DNA of 64,000 nt, taken from assembly GCA_023525975.1 (NCBI GenBank), contig CM042032.1, positions 35,940,001-36,004,000 of the forward strand, written 5' to 3'. The notes below the pieces were generated by a model. It was not told the DNA's origin, searched no databases, and worked only from the letters and a program-made list of their open reading frames with translations. The position numbers and the translations under genes are program-made. Origin of the DNA: Smallanthus sonchifolius (taxonomy: Eukaryota > Streptophyta > Magnoliopsida > Asterales > Asteraceae). Shown piece after piece: positions 43,603 to 55,343 of the stretch (its first letter is position 1; the number at the start of each line of letters is the position of its first letter).

Positions 43603-44958
43603 GTTACCAACCCGCCTTTTATGTTTAATAATAATTTACAAAATTATTATTAATATTTATGCTATCAATAGACTAAAATAATTAGTTATATTAATATCTG
43701 AAGTAATGATTAACCATTATAACCATTCTAGCCTCTAGGGTTTCATTCTTTTATAGTTTTTAACCGTCGCCTTTTACGTTAAAAATCCATCTTTTATACA
43801 TTTTTTTAAAAATACAAACCAGTTACAAAAATTATATCACCAACTAGTTTAAAGTTAAAATAAAATAGTCGAATGCTCACATAAATAGTCGAGGGAAGGT
43901 GACGGAGTTTACGCGAGGCCCGGTTTCACCGTTTGGCTTCTCGTATCACCCGGTTAGCTTCCGACGTCGCTCGTACCCTTCGTATAATCGAGACCCGGTG
44001 CCCGTAGGTGAAAAATGAAGACCCGAAAGAGATGGTGGAGCTTGGTTCTTGTTCCTAAAACCCGTAAGGGTGGTGGTGGTGTTTCGGGGCTGTGTTGAAC
44101 AAAGGAAAAAGGGGTGGTGGTGGGTGAGGATGGTGGTGTTGGGTTGCTACTGTTGTCGTGAAACCTAAAGGAAGGAGAAAAGGGGTGGGTTCGGGTGTCG
44201 CCGAAGGGAAGAAGTGGGAGGTGTGGTGGTGGATGGGGTGGTTTGTGGTGCTCTATGGTTGTGTTATGGTGTTGTGGTGGTGCCGAGAGAGAGCAAGGAG
44301 GAGGAGGAGGGGAAGGGAGTGGCGTCGGGTGTGGCTAGCCGAGAGGGAGAGGGAGGTGTTGTGGTGTGAGTTTGTGTGGTGCATGAATGCACGCATATAT
44401 AGTCATTAGGAGGGCCTTGTGTCTTGGAGGAGACACTAATGTCTCATGTTGGGAAACAAGGAACAAGCATGCTCTTTTGTGGTTTGGTAAGTCGCACGGT
44501 TAGGAGGGGTGGTAGGGGGTAGGGTAGGTGGTGTGGTGTGGTGCGTTACCCGTTCGTTCCAAGACCGGTATAATACCCACGTGTTGTCGGTTTTTCATTC
44601 TTTGTTACGTGTCGGGAATGAGTCGGGTATATATATAAATCTAAGTTTAGTAGTTTTTGAGCATAATACGTAACCGCGCCACATGTTTAGTATTTATTTC
44701 CATGTGGTTAGGTATTCTCTACTATTAGAAATAAAGAGAATGTTTCGAGGTGTTTAAATTTTATTTCAAGTTTATCACCAACGCGATACGGGGTTCGATG
44801 TGTCTCGGAAATCTCTAACATTTCCTTTGTAGTTGTGTAGTGGTTGGACTCTACTGGACCGGGTTAGACCTAATTAATTAAAATTAGTCTAATATGCACA
44901 GTCTCGTGTAATTATATTTAAATAATTGTTTGGTAAAATTACTAGTTGTCACAGATTG

Positions 44959-46530
44959 TTTAGACGATTACATTATGAGGTTCTTACTTCAGTTTTCGAT
45001 TATTTGATTGTGGCGTTGATTTTGAGTTTTATCGTATGATGATTTGGACATAATTAATGATAATTGTGTTTGTGATGGCATACGATTGTGTTTACAACTG
45101 TTGATATTGTGCAGTTATGTGTGATTGCTTGATTTCATCTTGTATGATGTGAGTTCATGTTAAATGTGGTTCCTAGACAACATAGTTGAGCAGGTTGTGC
45201 AAGTAGACTTTTATAGACATGACCCGAATTTTCCTGTGTCTATGATCATAGGGTAGTGTCCCCTATGTGTTAATGTTTAGGTGATGTTTGTAGTGCAATG
45301 GGTGTATTGCACTTTGTGTGAATGTTCAGGACGGAGTCCTGTGGGAGGTGATTGTCATACATCTTTTGGGTGATCAGGACATTGTCCTTCTTAGGGCACA
45401 GTGTTACATCTTATGTATGTATGAATATTTAGGATGATGTCTAATGTGAGACATCTTTGTTATAAACCGAGTGATGATGTCTTGTGCCTAGTCTGAGTAG
45501 TGGGTTTTCTGAACCGTTGGCATGGTCCGGGTAGGGTACAACCATGTAGACTTTATATGAGTATGTGATAACGTGTGGCAGGATTCACCGTCGAGATGAG
45601 TAGTTGTTAGGGTTTAAAAGTTTTGTGTAATTACAAATGACGGTAGGTATGTCGTATGAGTATGAATTTACTTTGGTCTAACAAATTATGTGTGCACATT
45701 GTGCGAGTCGGGAGTTAGGGTTACTATATATCTATATATACATTGAACATAGCAGGTTTGGTTATTAAGACCTTTTGAACATTAAGTGTCCTTTTGATAC
45801 ACGAATAGTCGTGAGTAGGATGCGTAGTGTGTGCTCGGGTAGAGTACTTCTTCCTGGATGTTTTTCTCGACGTTTGATGTATTGAGAAGGTATGAGGTGA
45901 TTTGACGTTTTTCCAGATGATCGGCCAGGTGCTCTTATGAGATGCCTATACTTATATCTCGAAACTTCAGAGCGCGGAGCCAACAAAAGGAAATTTGGGA
46001 GTATGATGTAGAACATGTTTGCATGAAACGTTTGATTGGTAGATATTTATGGTGTAACCAGATTTACGACGCTGGAGACTTCAACGCAGAATGACGACGC
46101 GACATGATAGCCTTCGAGGATGCATTCCGTATGAAGGATTTGGTCGAAGGGTGTTGACAGGAGAACAGTGACGTTCTTTCAGAACGAGACGATGGATAGC
46201 TGAGGCTTAGGCTAGGACAGACTTTATGTTCACACCTGATGAATGAGGCTCGGCTTTAGCATAGTGGTCATCGGGTGATGAGAGGATGGAAGGGTGGGGG
46301 GAGGGACAGAGGAGGGGTTGATTGGTGGCAAGGGAGGTTGTGGACGGGGGCGGTGAGAATATGTGATAAGATAGGAAAGTGGTGTTGGCTGGGTTGTAGG
46401 TGCAGCACTAATGGGCGTGGGTGTTTGGATGTTCGGGACAAGAGGTGGTGTTGTGGTAGTGGTATTAGTGGGCGGGTGTGGTGAGGTTACAGTTTGAACG
46501 GGAAAGAAAGGGAATCTTAGGGTCTGGGGA
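44959..46530 (+). other. Interior of element D beyond LTR E: no gene recognised
   Basis: About 1.57 kb of T/G-rich sequence continues element D after the GATTG duplication. No ORF of credible length or domain is seen on the plus strand. The Pro/Thr-rich frame on the minus strand (46230-46538) is low complexity. It may be the non-coding body of a non-autonomous element. Confidence 0.5.
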
Positions 46531-46930
46531 TATGGCAATTTAGCTCCAACGAAGAAGGTGGATAAAACGCCTTATGAGATATGGCATGATGAGAAACCCA
46601 AAGTGTCCTACCTTAGGGTCTGGGGATGTAATGCTTATGTTACCAGTGAATCTTCGGACAAACTGGATCCCCGTGGCGACAAAGTCTTTTTCGTCGGATA
46701 CCCTATAACAATTGGTTACTACTTCTACAATGCTACTGAAAACCAGGTTTTCATAAAACGCAGAGCTACCTTCTTAGAGAAGGAACCGCTTGCGCGAAGG
46801 ATTGGAGAAAACCACATGGATCTGGAAGAAGTCTAAGAACCCCAAGTAACCGAACCTCAAGTTGAAACTGCCGATCAACATGAGATTGTTGAAACTGAAT
46901 CTGAACGAGTTCAAGATTCAACAGTAACAC
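46531..46930 (+). pseudogene. Ty1/copia integrase C-terminal fragment
   Basis: The frame reads NLAPTKKVDKTPYEIW, then YLRVWGCNAYV, DKVFFVGYP and YYFYNATENQVF. These are the well-known blocks at the end of plant copia integrase (KTPYE.W, L.VWGC.A.V, FVGYP, GYYFY). The frame passes FLEKEPLARR and reaches TAA at 46834-46836. The text continues in frame as EPQVTEPQVETADQ, so the stop is likely a single change in the linker toward RT. Everything after 46930 is displaced by LTR G. No copia LTR is seen; it is a remnant about 130 codons long. Confidence 0.85.
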
Positions 46931-47807
46931 TGTCACACCCCGCCAAGGCGGAAGTGCGAGATGTAACCGGTATATCGCATTGAACACAAGTACAAGAGAA
47001 GGCTAAAAGGGAAATTATGCATTACATTGAACCATACTACATGCTTCTAACAAAAGTACAAATACAAAAATCCCAAATTAGTACAAAGTGTCTATAATGC
47101 CTGACTACAACCAAAGTAAATATTCAAAACTAAAAACAATAATTCTACTCTAAAAGCGAGCCCCATAAAGTCCTTTCTCATTTCTGTTTACCTGAAAGCA
47201 TGTTTTGAAAACGGGTCAACTATAAAAATAGTTGGTGAGTTCACAGGTTTTACGACTATAAAAATGTTTATAAAAATCCAAAAATTAAGTACACATGTAT
47301 TAGACAGCATATTACCATGAGTCGCAATCAAAGCCTCGACAAAATAAAAATAAAGTACCATATACGGAAGTCTATTGCAAACAACCTCCTAAAAATTGGC
47401 TAACTCTGCTCCCAAGTGACCATACAAGTCTGGTTGGCGCGACCAACCATGGGCGGGGGTGTTAACCCAAGTAGTTTACCTAAAATTCTCAATGGTTACG
47501 CTCGACTAATTGATTGCCCAAAATTGGGGACTTTATGTATCATATAACACGTGACTAAAATTAAATAAAAAACAGCTTTCCCCCAAAAACAGTATAAAGT
47601 AATTATGTGGGGCCGCGAAATTCACCTGGACAACGCGGGCGAGTGTTGCGACACAATCGACAAAAAACGATAAAATCCAAGTCCTAACCGGGTCCTACAA
47701 GTCAAGTGGACACAAACAAAGCATTTAGGACTCCTAAAATGTGTGACTAAGTCAACAAAACAAAAGTGGCTATGCAACCTAATGTATACCAAAAAAACCA
47801 GTACATA
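46931..47807 (-). mobile_element. LTR G: U5 and leader part of a minus-strand chromovirus LTR, cut by element J
   Basis: Starts TGTCACACCCCGCCAAGGCGG, like the A LTR end, inside the copia scrap. It has the intron and hairpin of the group. The U3 half is missing before element J begins near 47808, so it should resume beyond J, outside the window. No gene. Confidence 0.75.
47192..47625 (-). other. Predicted leader intron inside LTR G
   Basis: Minus strand: donor CCAG/GTGAATTTC at 47625, acceptor CTTTCAG ending 47192, 434 nt. Hairpin CAACTAT-TTT-TATAGTTG region at 47234-47216 has a 7-bp stem, longer than in the others. Confidence 0.5.
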
Positions 47808-47921
47808 TGTGACATATGCCAAATTACGGTTCCAATATTGTCAGGAATGATTATAAGAAAGGACGGGAAATGACGAAAACCCGAAAGATAGAAAATAAAA
47901 TAGAAATTCTAAAAATCATAG

Positions 47922-48297
47922 GCTAGCGGACCGCTACACATCGGCTAACGGTCCGCTACGGGACTCAAGGACTCTATAGTTGAAGGCGTGGCGGACCGAC
48001 ATCAAAGACTGTGATGGTCCTCTACGGAAGGACATGGCTGGCAGACCGCCAGATGCTTGGCTAACGGTCCGCTACGCACCTCCCTAGGCACCCTCTTCAT
48101 ATGACACATGTCTTGGACACGCGTAGGGCATGCGTCAGCCCTAGTGATGTGTGGTCGATGGTGGACCGCCACTGCAGGCCCGCACGGTCCGTTACGGACG
48201 TGTGGAGCGCCTGATTTCCATGGCCACCACATGGCATGCATGTAGAAAACATGGGGCGGTAGTGGACCGCCAACGCCCTAGTTAACGGTCCACTATG
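47922..48297 (+). repeat. Five paired inverted GCGGACCGC-type modules in J U3
   Basis: Modules begin near 47922, 47989, 48032, 48160 and 48255. Each pairs a GCGGACCGC-like word with an ACGGTCCGCTA-like word on the other strand 15-25 bases away. All lie upstream of the TATA-like box. Sequence differs between modules but the inverted pairing is kept. Confidence 0.75.
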
Positions 48298-49250
48298 GGT
48301 TAGATTCCAACCTACAAATAGAAGCTAATTTGCACATATTTTTCTACACAAATCATAACCCAACTCTCAAACCTCCGAGCTCTCACTGCCTCCCCTACTC
48401 CCGAGCACCCCTCTGCTGTCCCGACTCCCGAGCCGCTCCCTCGAGTCCGACTGGTCTTCGCATATTAACCGTACTTAAACATTTAAGATCCTTAAGAGCC
48501 CGAGACATGCATAGAAGGTAAAAGTAAGGATACACAAGCATTGGAGCTGACTTCTAAGCTGTTACAAACTAAGATTTCCATCTTCCACTTCAAATCAAGG
48601 TGAATACTCGTTCACGTTGTTAAAACGAGTCTGTCAAAACGGTTTTATATCGTGAGCGTGCTATAAACACTCTCACGCAACGATCAAACTTATTCATAAC
48701 TATCCCAGAGTTGGGGTTGAGTTCAACCCCCAAGGATATTTACCCACAGAAGAAAAGTATACGTAAAGTTTGATAAAATGCTTATATTCGCTCCGGATCC
48801 AGTTAGGCCGGGCGGGGTTGGCATGTATGATGGGGAATATGCATAAAATGTAGGTGCCGTGAAACCGTGTAGCCCCGAGTATGTGGCCAATGTATACGCA
48901 AATGAAAAGGGAAGAAGCGATGTGTTCACTAGACTCCAAAGAAGAAATGTGTCACACCCTCAAAATCCACATGCAGGGTTATACCGCGAGGCGTGTGACA
49001 AACCAGGATCGTTGTCATTAGTTACATTGAACGACCACTATATGCATTTTAAAATACCAGTGTTCCTCGTAGTCACGAGACAACACCGTTAAGTTTGAAA
49101 ATATTGCGGAAGCGTAAATAAAAACCAAGTGCAAGAATAACCAAATGCGCAAAACAAGGCGCCCAAAACCAAAGTATTTAAAGTATGAAAACATGTTTAA
49201 AAGCCATGCAAACTCTGATGCATCCTATTCCTGATGTGTACCTTAGTGAC

Positions 49251-49731
49251 CTGAGAAAGACATGCTTAAAGTGTCAACACAATGGTTGGTGAGTTCACAG
49301 GTTTGTAAGTAAATATATGTTCGATGTTTTCCAGATAGTGTAACTAAAGTATATCAATAGATAGCTAGTCTATGTTCATGCTACTATATAGTGTTTCGTA
49401 ACCGAAGCTGACTGTTTGGTTTGTTTGTTGTGTTTGCCTTCCGCCATGTCCACCAAAACAATGGCCATGTGTTTAAGTCAATATTAAACCCGTTCGACCT
49501 CCGGTCGAGTTAGCGCGACTAACGCGGGTGGGGTTGGTCAAACCCAGTAGTACTACTCAAAATGACCTCGTTATGTTCCAATAATAACGTTCGAGATGTA
49601 AGGACTTTCATGGTGTGTTTGCACTATAGTATGCAAGTGATAATACAATAATACAAGATCTAAAATGTTTGTGTGCGTGCTTTCTCCCCCAAAAAGGAAA
49701 GTAAGTAAAAGAGAGGGGCCGTGAAACTAAC
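49251..49731 (-). other. Predicted leader intron in the H 3' LTR, donor weakened
   Basis: Minus strand: CTGAG/GTTAGTTTC at 49731 against GTGAGT in the 5' LTR copy. Acceptor TTCTCAG ending 49251, hairpin CAAC-CATTGT-GTTG at 49288-49275. Confidence 0.45.
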
Positions 49732-50958
49732 CTCAGAGTATGTGCTAGAATGACAAGTGAAAGACAGGTGACCTGCTAACGGCTACCTATATTTCATAAG
49801 TTTATGAGTGCGTGTTCGTGTTGGTTCATAAGACCTTTGCATCCAAAAAATCCCATTGTTTATGTGTTTGAAAAGAGTTAACAAGTTTGACTCATATTTG
49901 ACCAAGTTTGACCCGACGACCCGTTGGTGACTCATTGTATGATTTAGTGTTTTATTAGTATAATACTATCATATTATACACATAAGATCATGCGGGTAAC
50001 ATGTATCAACAATTCCTTATTGTTCTAGTATGCTAGAACAGATACTACATATAGAAAGTTTCCATATTTAGCAAGCTTCCATATTTAGTAAGTTTCCAAA
50101 ATTAGAAAGTTTCCATATTTAGCAGGTATGATCAAAATTCACGTTTCCTGGAAACTATCATTACTAACATGTTAATCAGATCATTCTAACATGTCCTAGG
50201 TCATCACATCACATACCATATGCCTAGAACTCAACATGTGGTTCACATTCCAAATTAGGGTTTCCTTTTAAGTAAGTTAGGCATATATTACAATTTCCAT
50301 GATTTAGGGTTCCTAGCATGTTTCTATGTTTGTCATAGCATATAAGAATTCATAACGTTGCATTAAACATGTTTAGAAATCACATTCCAAATTGATAAAC
50401 ACAAAAAGTTTCTATTTTTAGTAAGCTATGAACATCATGCGTGATTTCTATGATCTAATGTTTCATAACATGTTATTATGTCCTAACTAGCATATAACTA
50501 TCATCACATAACAACATGCATGTCTAAATAGTAAGCTATTAACATTCTTGACAATTAAAGTTTCCTTGTTTAGAATCACTACAAAACCGGGCTAGGTATA
50601 CAAAATCTAATTTCACAAATCACATAATCATGCATAAACTATCCTACAAACATCATCATATCATATCCATCATGTCTAATATGCAATATAGAATATCAAT
50701 AAAGTTTTCATAAATAGTAACCCTCGGTTTTATGCATTTAGGGTTTTACAAAGACATCAAATCTAACAAATATCATAACAGGACTCGATTAACTTTAAAG
50801 TTTGTATCTTTATTGATCAAAGACCATTGTGTGGATGAACTAGGGTTTTACATAACCCTAAAAATCGAAAATCATATATATATAAACGGATAAAAATCTT
50901 ACTTGTTGCGTTAGTAACGAAGATTGGTACTTGGATTGATAAAAAACACCAACAATTG

Positions 50959-51976
50959 TGATCGATGTGTCAAGGTCACTAAAAAACACTTATAAAAACT
51001 GCTACTTAGCTACCTTAGACTGTAGACAGGAAAGTAGGGTTGTCGAATCCACAGGGAATCAGTGGAAAGATATAATTGCCTAGTTTAGTAAATTCTAATT
51101 AAAACACAGATCAAATAAAGATGTAACTCCCTCCACACTTCAGGTTCTAGGTTTATGCAAAACTCAGTTATTCATTGGACACCACATAGACTTAGTGTTG
51201 GAAAATCAGTTAAAATAGTAATTGAAGACAGATTGTTGTCAGCATCCTATACGACTAGTTAAGTCACAAACCAGTACAATCCAACTACCCAATTTATCAA
51301 TGCCAAGTTACCCCCTTTAGTCACCCAACCCTGCTACTAGGTTTTGTTATCAACCGAACAAGATCGTAAAGCAAGCAAACTCAAAGCATACAAATAAACT
51401 GTTTAAATTAACTAATACATCAATCCATCAAGTTTGTGTCAAAAACTAACAAGATCCAAAACATAAACAAACTGAATCAAAACATGAAACCTATACGAAC
51501 CATCTACCCGGAGGAAGCCACAAAAAATTTAGCTAATCATAATAAATAAATAATCAAACGCTGTCCGTGACGTTTCCAGCCGCCACAAACGTGTGTTCCC
51601 TCTCTTGCGTGACCTAAGCACCTCCCCCTTCAGCCGTATGCAATCCTCCATTTGTATTTTAATTCATATTCCATGTTTCGTAAAGTTCATGTGAATGTAA
51701 ACCATTAAATAATAAAGACTCTAAGAATATTACTTCATTTAGTACTTTTTAATTTAAATGGTCATTTAGATTAATAAAAATTATCTGAACATCATGACAG
51801 TAAACATGTAGTTATTAACTTTAACCTTTTTTTTAGCTCAATTACATTATTTTAACTCATTTACATCTTTAACCCGCAAATATAAAAACCACTCAAATTA
51901 ATATATTTCATAACAATATTAATACATTTATAGCATACTTAATATCTAATAACATGCACCTAAAAAGCACTCATCA
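50959..51976 (-). mobile_element. Solo LTR L inserted in the H 3' LTR (1018 bp)
   Basis: Starts TGATCGATG and ends ACTCATCA, with perfect TGAT/ATCA ends. Flanked by AATTG on both sides (50954-50958 and 51977-51981). The intact H 5' LTR reads straight through with a single AATTG-like site near 61849. The GTCGAATCCACAGGGAA word near 51044 resembles the cap-side region of minus-oriented F-family LTRs, so orientation is probably minus. Family not assigned; no gene. Confidence 0.85.
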
Positions 51977-52234
51977 AATTGCAAGATGGAAATCGATTTG
52001 AGAATGGTTTATGGAGGTGTAGAGGTCGACGACGTCAAATAGGGGGGTGGGGGTGGATTTCGATTAAAACAAGTGGGAATGGGGATTAGGGTTTGATAAA
52101 TCTCTTAAATAGTTATTCCATGGGCTTAGGATGTGTAACACCCCAATTTTCAAGGAAATGAAAGTCCAGAGGCTAAAGTGTAATTACTCCAAAGATCAAG
52201 GGTTTAAAATAAAAGAAAGTTGAAAATGGAGGAG

Positions 52235-52547
52235 GTAGCGGATCGCTACCAAGCCTTTAGCGGTCCGCTAGCCGTAATTGGACCGGATAAAGAACAAGTG
52301 ACACGTGGCAGAGACACATCTGGTGACTCAGCCATATGGCGGACCGCCAGCAGGACGGTAACGGTCCGCCAGCCGCAATTGGGCTCAGGCAACGAGAAGG
52401 CGATACATGTATGGTGACTAGCTAAGAAGGATTGGGTAGGGGACCGCTACCCAAGGAGTAACGGTTCGCTATGTCGTGAGCACGCTGGACACCTAGCAAG
52501 GGGCGGTAGCGGACCGGTACCCCCCTTGCTTAGCGGTCTGCCGCTGG
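52235..52547 (+). repeat. Four paired inverted GCGGACCGC-type modules in I U3
   Basis: Modules at 52235-52272, 52338-52372, 52436-52471 and 52503-52547. Each has two facing copies, for example GTAGCGGATCGCTACC then TAGCGGTCCGCTAG. They lie just upstream of the TATA box. Confidence 0.8.
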
Positions 52548-52560
52548 TGGCATCTCAGCC

Positions 52561-52569
52561 CTATAAATA
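52561..52569 (+). promoter_or_regulatory. TATA box of the I LTR promoter
   Basis: CTATAAATA 14 bases after the last inverted module, followed by an A/C-rich leader. Confidence 0.65.
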
Positions 52570-52764
52570 CTTGCCTTTTTCGTTCATTTGAAAAACACAA
52601 CAAAAACCCAACCACCACTCCCACACTTGCACACATATCGAGGCGAGGCAAGCACGACGGTTACGGGAGTGGCGGTTACGAGGACGGAGCGATAAAAGTT
52701 ACGAGCAAGGAACGGAGAGACGTCTTAACAAGGAACAAACTTAGGGAACTATCCGAGGATAAAA

Positions 52765-54010
52765 GTAAGTACAATGGACCCGTACCCTAGACACGGTTAT
52801 GTGAATTATGTGCTTAAATGATATGTGTTATGTGATGTGTATATGATGAGGGTACGAGATAATGAAAGGTTAGTGTAGACACTAAATGAGAATAGTGGAG
52901 TAGCCATGACATATCTAAGGGATGGTGGATACGCCGCTGGTACTTCCTATATATAAATCTATTTGATACATCGTGGTGAAACCATTATGAATGTTTAAGG
53001 GTATAGACTAAAAGACAATAATAAGAATATAGTAAACGTACGGGAGAACTTCTAACCGGTATGTAGTTATCTGACAAACAAAATGTTCTGTCTAAGGAAA
53101 GAGTGGTGTATAAATCTCTCCTAGACCGTCACTCTTTCTTGGGAACATCTGTGTTGGAGGTACTACTTTGGAAGGATAATCACCCTAGTTTACAATATAC
53201 GACGAGTACGAATATGTGAGTACGGGAATACATCATGCATAATAAATATGAATACATGAAGAATATGAATAAGTGAAATGCATGATGAACACGTGAATGC
53301 ATGATGATACGTGCAAATATGAATGAGTATGATGGAATGAGTCTAAGCCCTAAAATGGACTAACGGAGTATTCACGAAATGTTAAAGGGGTGGTGGATAC
53401 GCCGCTAGTACTTCCTATATATAAACCCTTTTAATATATCGTGAAAAAACCGTTACGAAGTTTTAAGGCGAGGATTGGTTGGGAAGTAAATCAAGCATAT
53501 ACATGAAATAAAACAAATGCTTGATACATTTGGGAGGCTGTGAGTCTAAGATACTCAAGGTCCCGAATGAAATGAGATACCCGACCTGTAAGGTGGATCT
53601 CAATAAATAATAAAGAAGAGAACTAAAAAGATTCCAAGCATACGGGGCTGAGGAAAAGAAAAAGAGAACTCCAGGCCTACGGGGCTAAAGGAGAAAAAGA
53701 TTCCAAGCCTACGGGGCTGAGGAATGAATGAGTCTTCATGACAAATGCGAGGGGTCTATACTAATGAGTATAAGAACCTTGCCAATACTCGGACCGGAGG
53801 TACGGCCTAAGACGGTTGCGAGGGGGTTAGCACACCCATAAAATATACGAATGACGTGACCGGAGGTATGTCTGGAGATGGTCACGGGGGCGCCGAGAGC
53901 ATGGAAAACTTGAACAATAATAAGAACCTAAAGGGGTCATAATGAAATAAAAAGATGCAGTATACTTACTTAGTGAAAGCTAATTCAAAAATGTTTTTCA
54001 AATACTGCAG
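52765..54010 (+). other. Predicted leader intron inside solo LTR I
   Basis: Donor ATAAAA/GTAAGTAC at 52765, acceptor ATACTGCAG ending 54010, 1246 nt. Hairpin TTAG-TGAAAG-CTAA at 53970-53983, with CTAAT as branch-site match. Confidence 0.5.
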
Positions 54011-54656
54011 GAAAGAATCACATGGAATGAAGCCTCCTGAGGACGGAGCAGTCGGAGTTAGAGATCCCTATATAGTATGATGTAATCTTATTATCTTATG
54101 TAAAACAATATTATAAATGAAAAATATAACTTAGCCACTTATGGCAAGGGTTTTTTTTTTATCTGGGACCCATTTTTCGTAATATAATACTCTGATAAAA
54201 TAGTAAATAAGTAGGGTGTTTCAGGATGGGTTTAAACAAGTTTAGGAGGCCCGTTGGTTAATTTAAAAGGATTTTAATTGATTTAGTTAATCCTACTACT
54301 TAAAATTAATTTCTACTAATTATTTTTATAAAAACTTTTTTTTATAAAAATCACTAATGCAAATAAAATCACAAAGTTACGCGTAAACGTACGCGATTTC
54401 ACGAAAGTTCACGAATTAAGCATAAATCACAAAACACGTAATTTCACATTATTTATATTAAATATAAATTAATAATTGTTCTAAATATTATATTTGATTA
54501 ATCACCAACGTTCGGGGACCGACTCGTGTGATTCGGTAATTCTCCGAATTACCGTTACGTGAGTGTTTGTGCAATAACCGACACTCTTAATTAATCCTAA
54601 TCAAGTGTAATGCATGTATGAATGATTTAGATAACGGAGTTAACCTGAAAATGCCG

Positions 54657-54786
54657 GGTGTCACATCATCCCTTTCTTGAAAGAATTTTCGTCCCGAAAA
54701 TTAAGTAAAGTCGCTAATTGCCTGAAATATTTTTTGAGTTGTCACATCATCCCCATGTTGAAAGAAATTTCGCCCCGAAGTTTAAC
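54657..54786 (-). other. Doubled polypurine tract/LTR-start region of element H
   Basis: Minus strand: CGGGGCGAAATTTCTTTC, ACATGGGGATGA, then TGTGACAACTC (54786-54733). About 80 bases on, CGGGACGAAAATTCTTTC, AAAGGGATGA and TGTGACACCCGG recur (54700-54657). The second is the true 3' LTR start. Confidence 0.7.
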
Positions 54787-55339
54787 TAGTACCTTCTGTG
54801 TTTGCCGTTGACTTTTTGAAAAGTTGAGGATACTTGCGCATCATTTGATCCTCGCGCTCCCATGTGAACTCTGGTCCACACTTCGAGTTCTAGCGAACTC
54901 TGATAATAAGGATTTTACTATGTTTGAGCGTTTTGACCTCTCGGTCCATGATTTCAACCGGTTCTTCAATGAAGCGTAACTGTTCGTCTATTTCCAACTC
55001 CTCGAGTAGAACCACGAGTGTATCATCTGATAGGCATTTCTTCAGAATTGAGACATTAAATACTTTATGTACTCCATTGAGTTCCTCAGGTAGATTCAGT
55101 TGATACGTTACTGGACAAATTCATTTCACTATCTCGAACGTCCCAACGTAACGCGGGTTTAGCTTGCCCCATATCCCAAAACGAATTACACCTTTCCAAG
55201 GTGAAACTTTCAATTGAACTTTGTCACCCACTTGAAATTCCAACGATTTTTGACGCTTATCGGTGTAGCTATTTTGACGGTCACGCGCTGCCACCATAAG
55301 ATTTCGGATCTGCACGATTTTCTCCGTAGTCTTGTGCAC
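54783..55339 (-). pseudogene. pol: Integrase C-terminus and chromodomain-like tail of element H
   Basis: The open piece at 55121-55339 reads KSLEFQVGDKVQLKVSPWKG and ends at RYVGTFEIVK before a stop. Further traces (VHKVFNVS-like and a WERED..M.KYP.LF-like end) continue to about 54783 in shifting frames. It is the same tail as in A-C but broken several times. Confidence 0.8.
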
Positions 55340-55343
55340 TAGT

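Larger units (their letters stand above)
29381..44953 (-). mobile_element. Solo LTR E, split into three pieces by a Helitron and element F
   Basis: Left end TGTCACACCCCG and right end TAGTTGTCACA are flanked by identical GATTG (29376-29380 and 44954-44958). Removing the Helitron (30510-34929) and F (35327-43607 with one duplication) leaves about 2.87 kb, a normal LTR size here. On the minus strand the start is TGTGACAACTAG. A TATA-like box lies near 44394-44401 and a predicted intron near the U5 end. No internal region remains. Confidence 0.9.
52134..54223 (+). mobile_element. Solo LTR I inserted in the H 3' LTR (2090 bp)
   Basis: Starts TGTAACACCCC and ends GGGTGTTTCA, flanked by GGATG at 52129-52133 and 54224-54228. 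The empty site is visible near 61990 in the other H LTR. It carries four GCGGACCGC-type modules, a TATA box and a predicted intron. No gene; the 65-codon frame at 52220 follows the repeat modules. Confidence 0.93.
48950..54663 (-). mobile_element. 3' LTR of element H, interrupted by solo LTRs L and I
   Basis: Matches the right-hand LTR (59819-62470) throughout. Removing L and I with one duplication each leaves 2603 bp against 2652 bp in the other copy. The other copy shows the two empty sites directly. Confidence 0.93.

Noticed and set aside
44158..44409. Trp/Arg/Gly-rich ORF on the plus strand
   Set aside because: Opposite strand of the CT-rich leader of minus-strand LTR E; composition artefact.
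46230..46538. Pro/Thr-rich 102-codon ORF on the minus strand
   Set aside because: Low complexity created by GT/GGTGG-rich DNA; no domain, and its end overlaps the copia fragment.
47816..47816. LTR G ending at about 47816 as a complete short LTR
   Set aside because: Flanks AACAC and TATGC do not match, and the U3 and TATA parts are missing, so truncation by J fits better.
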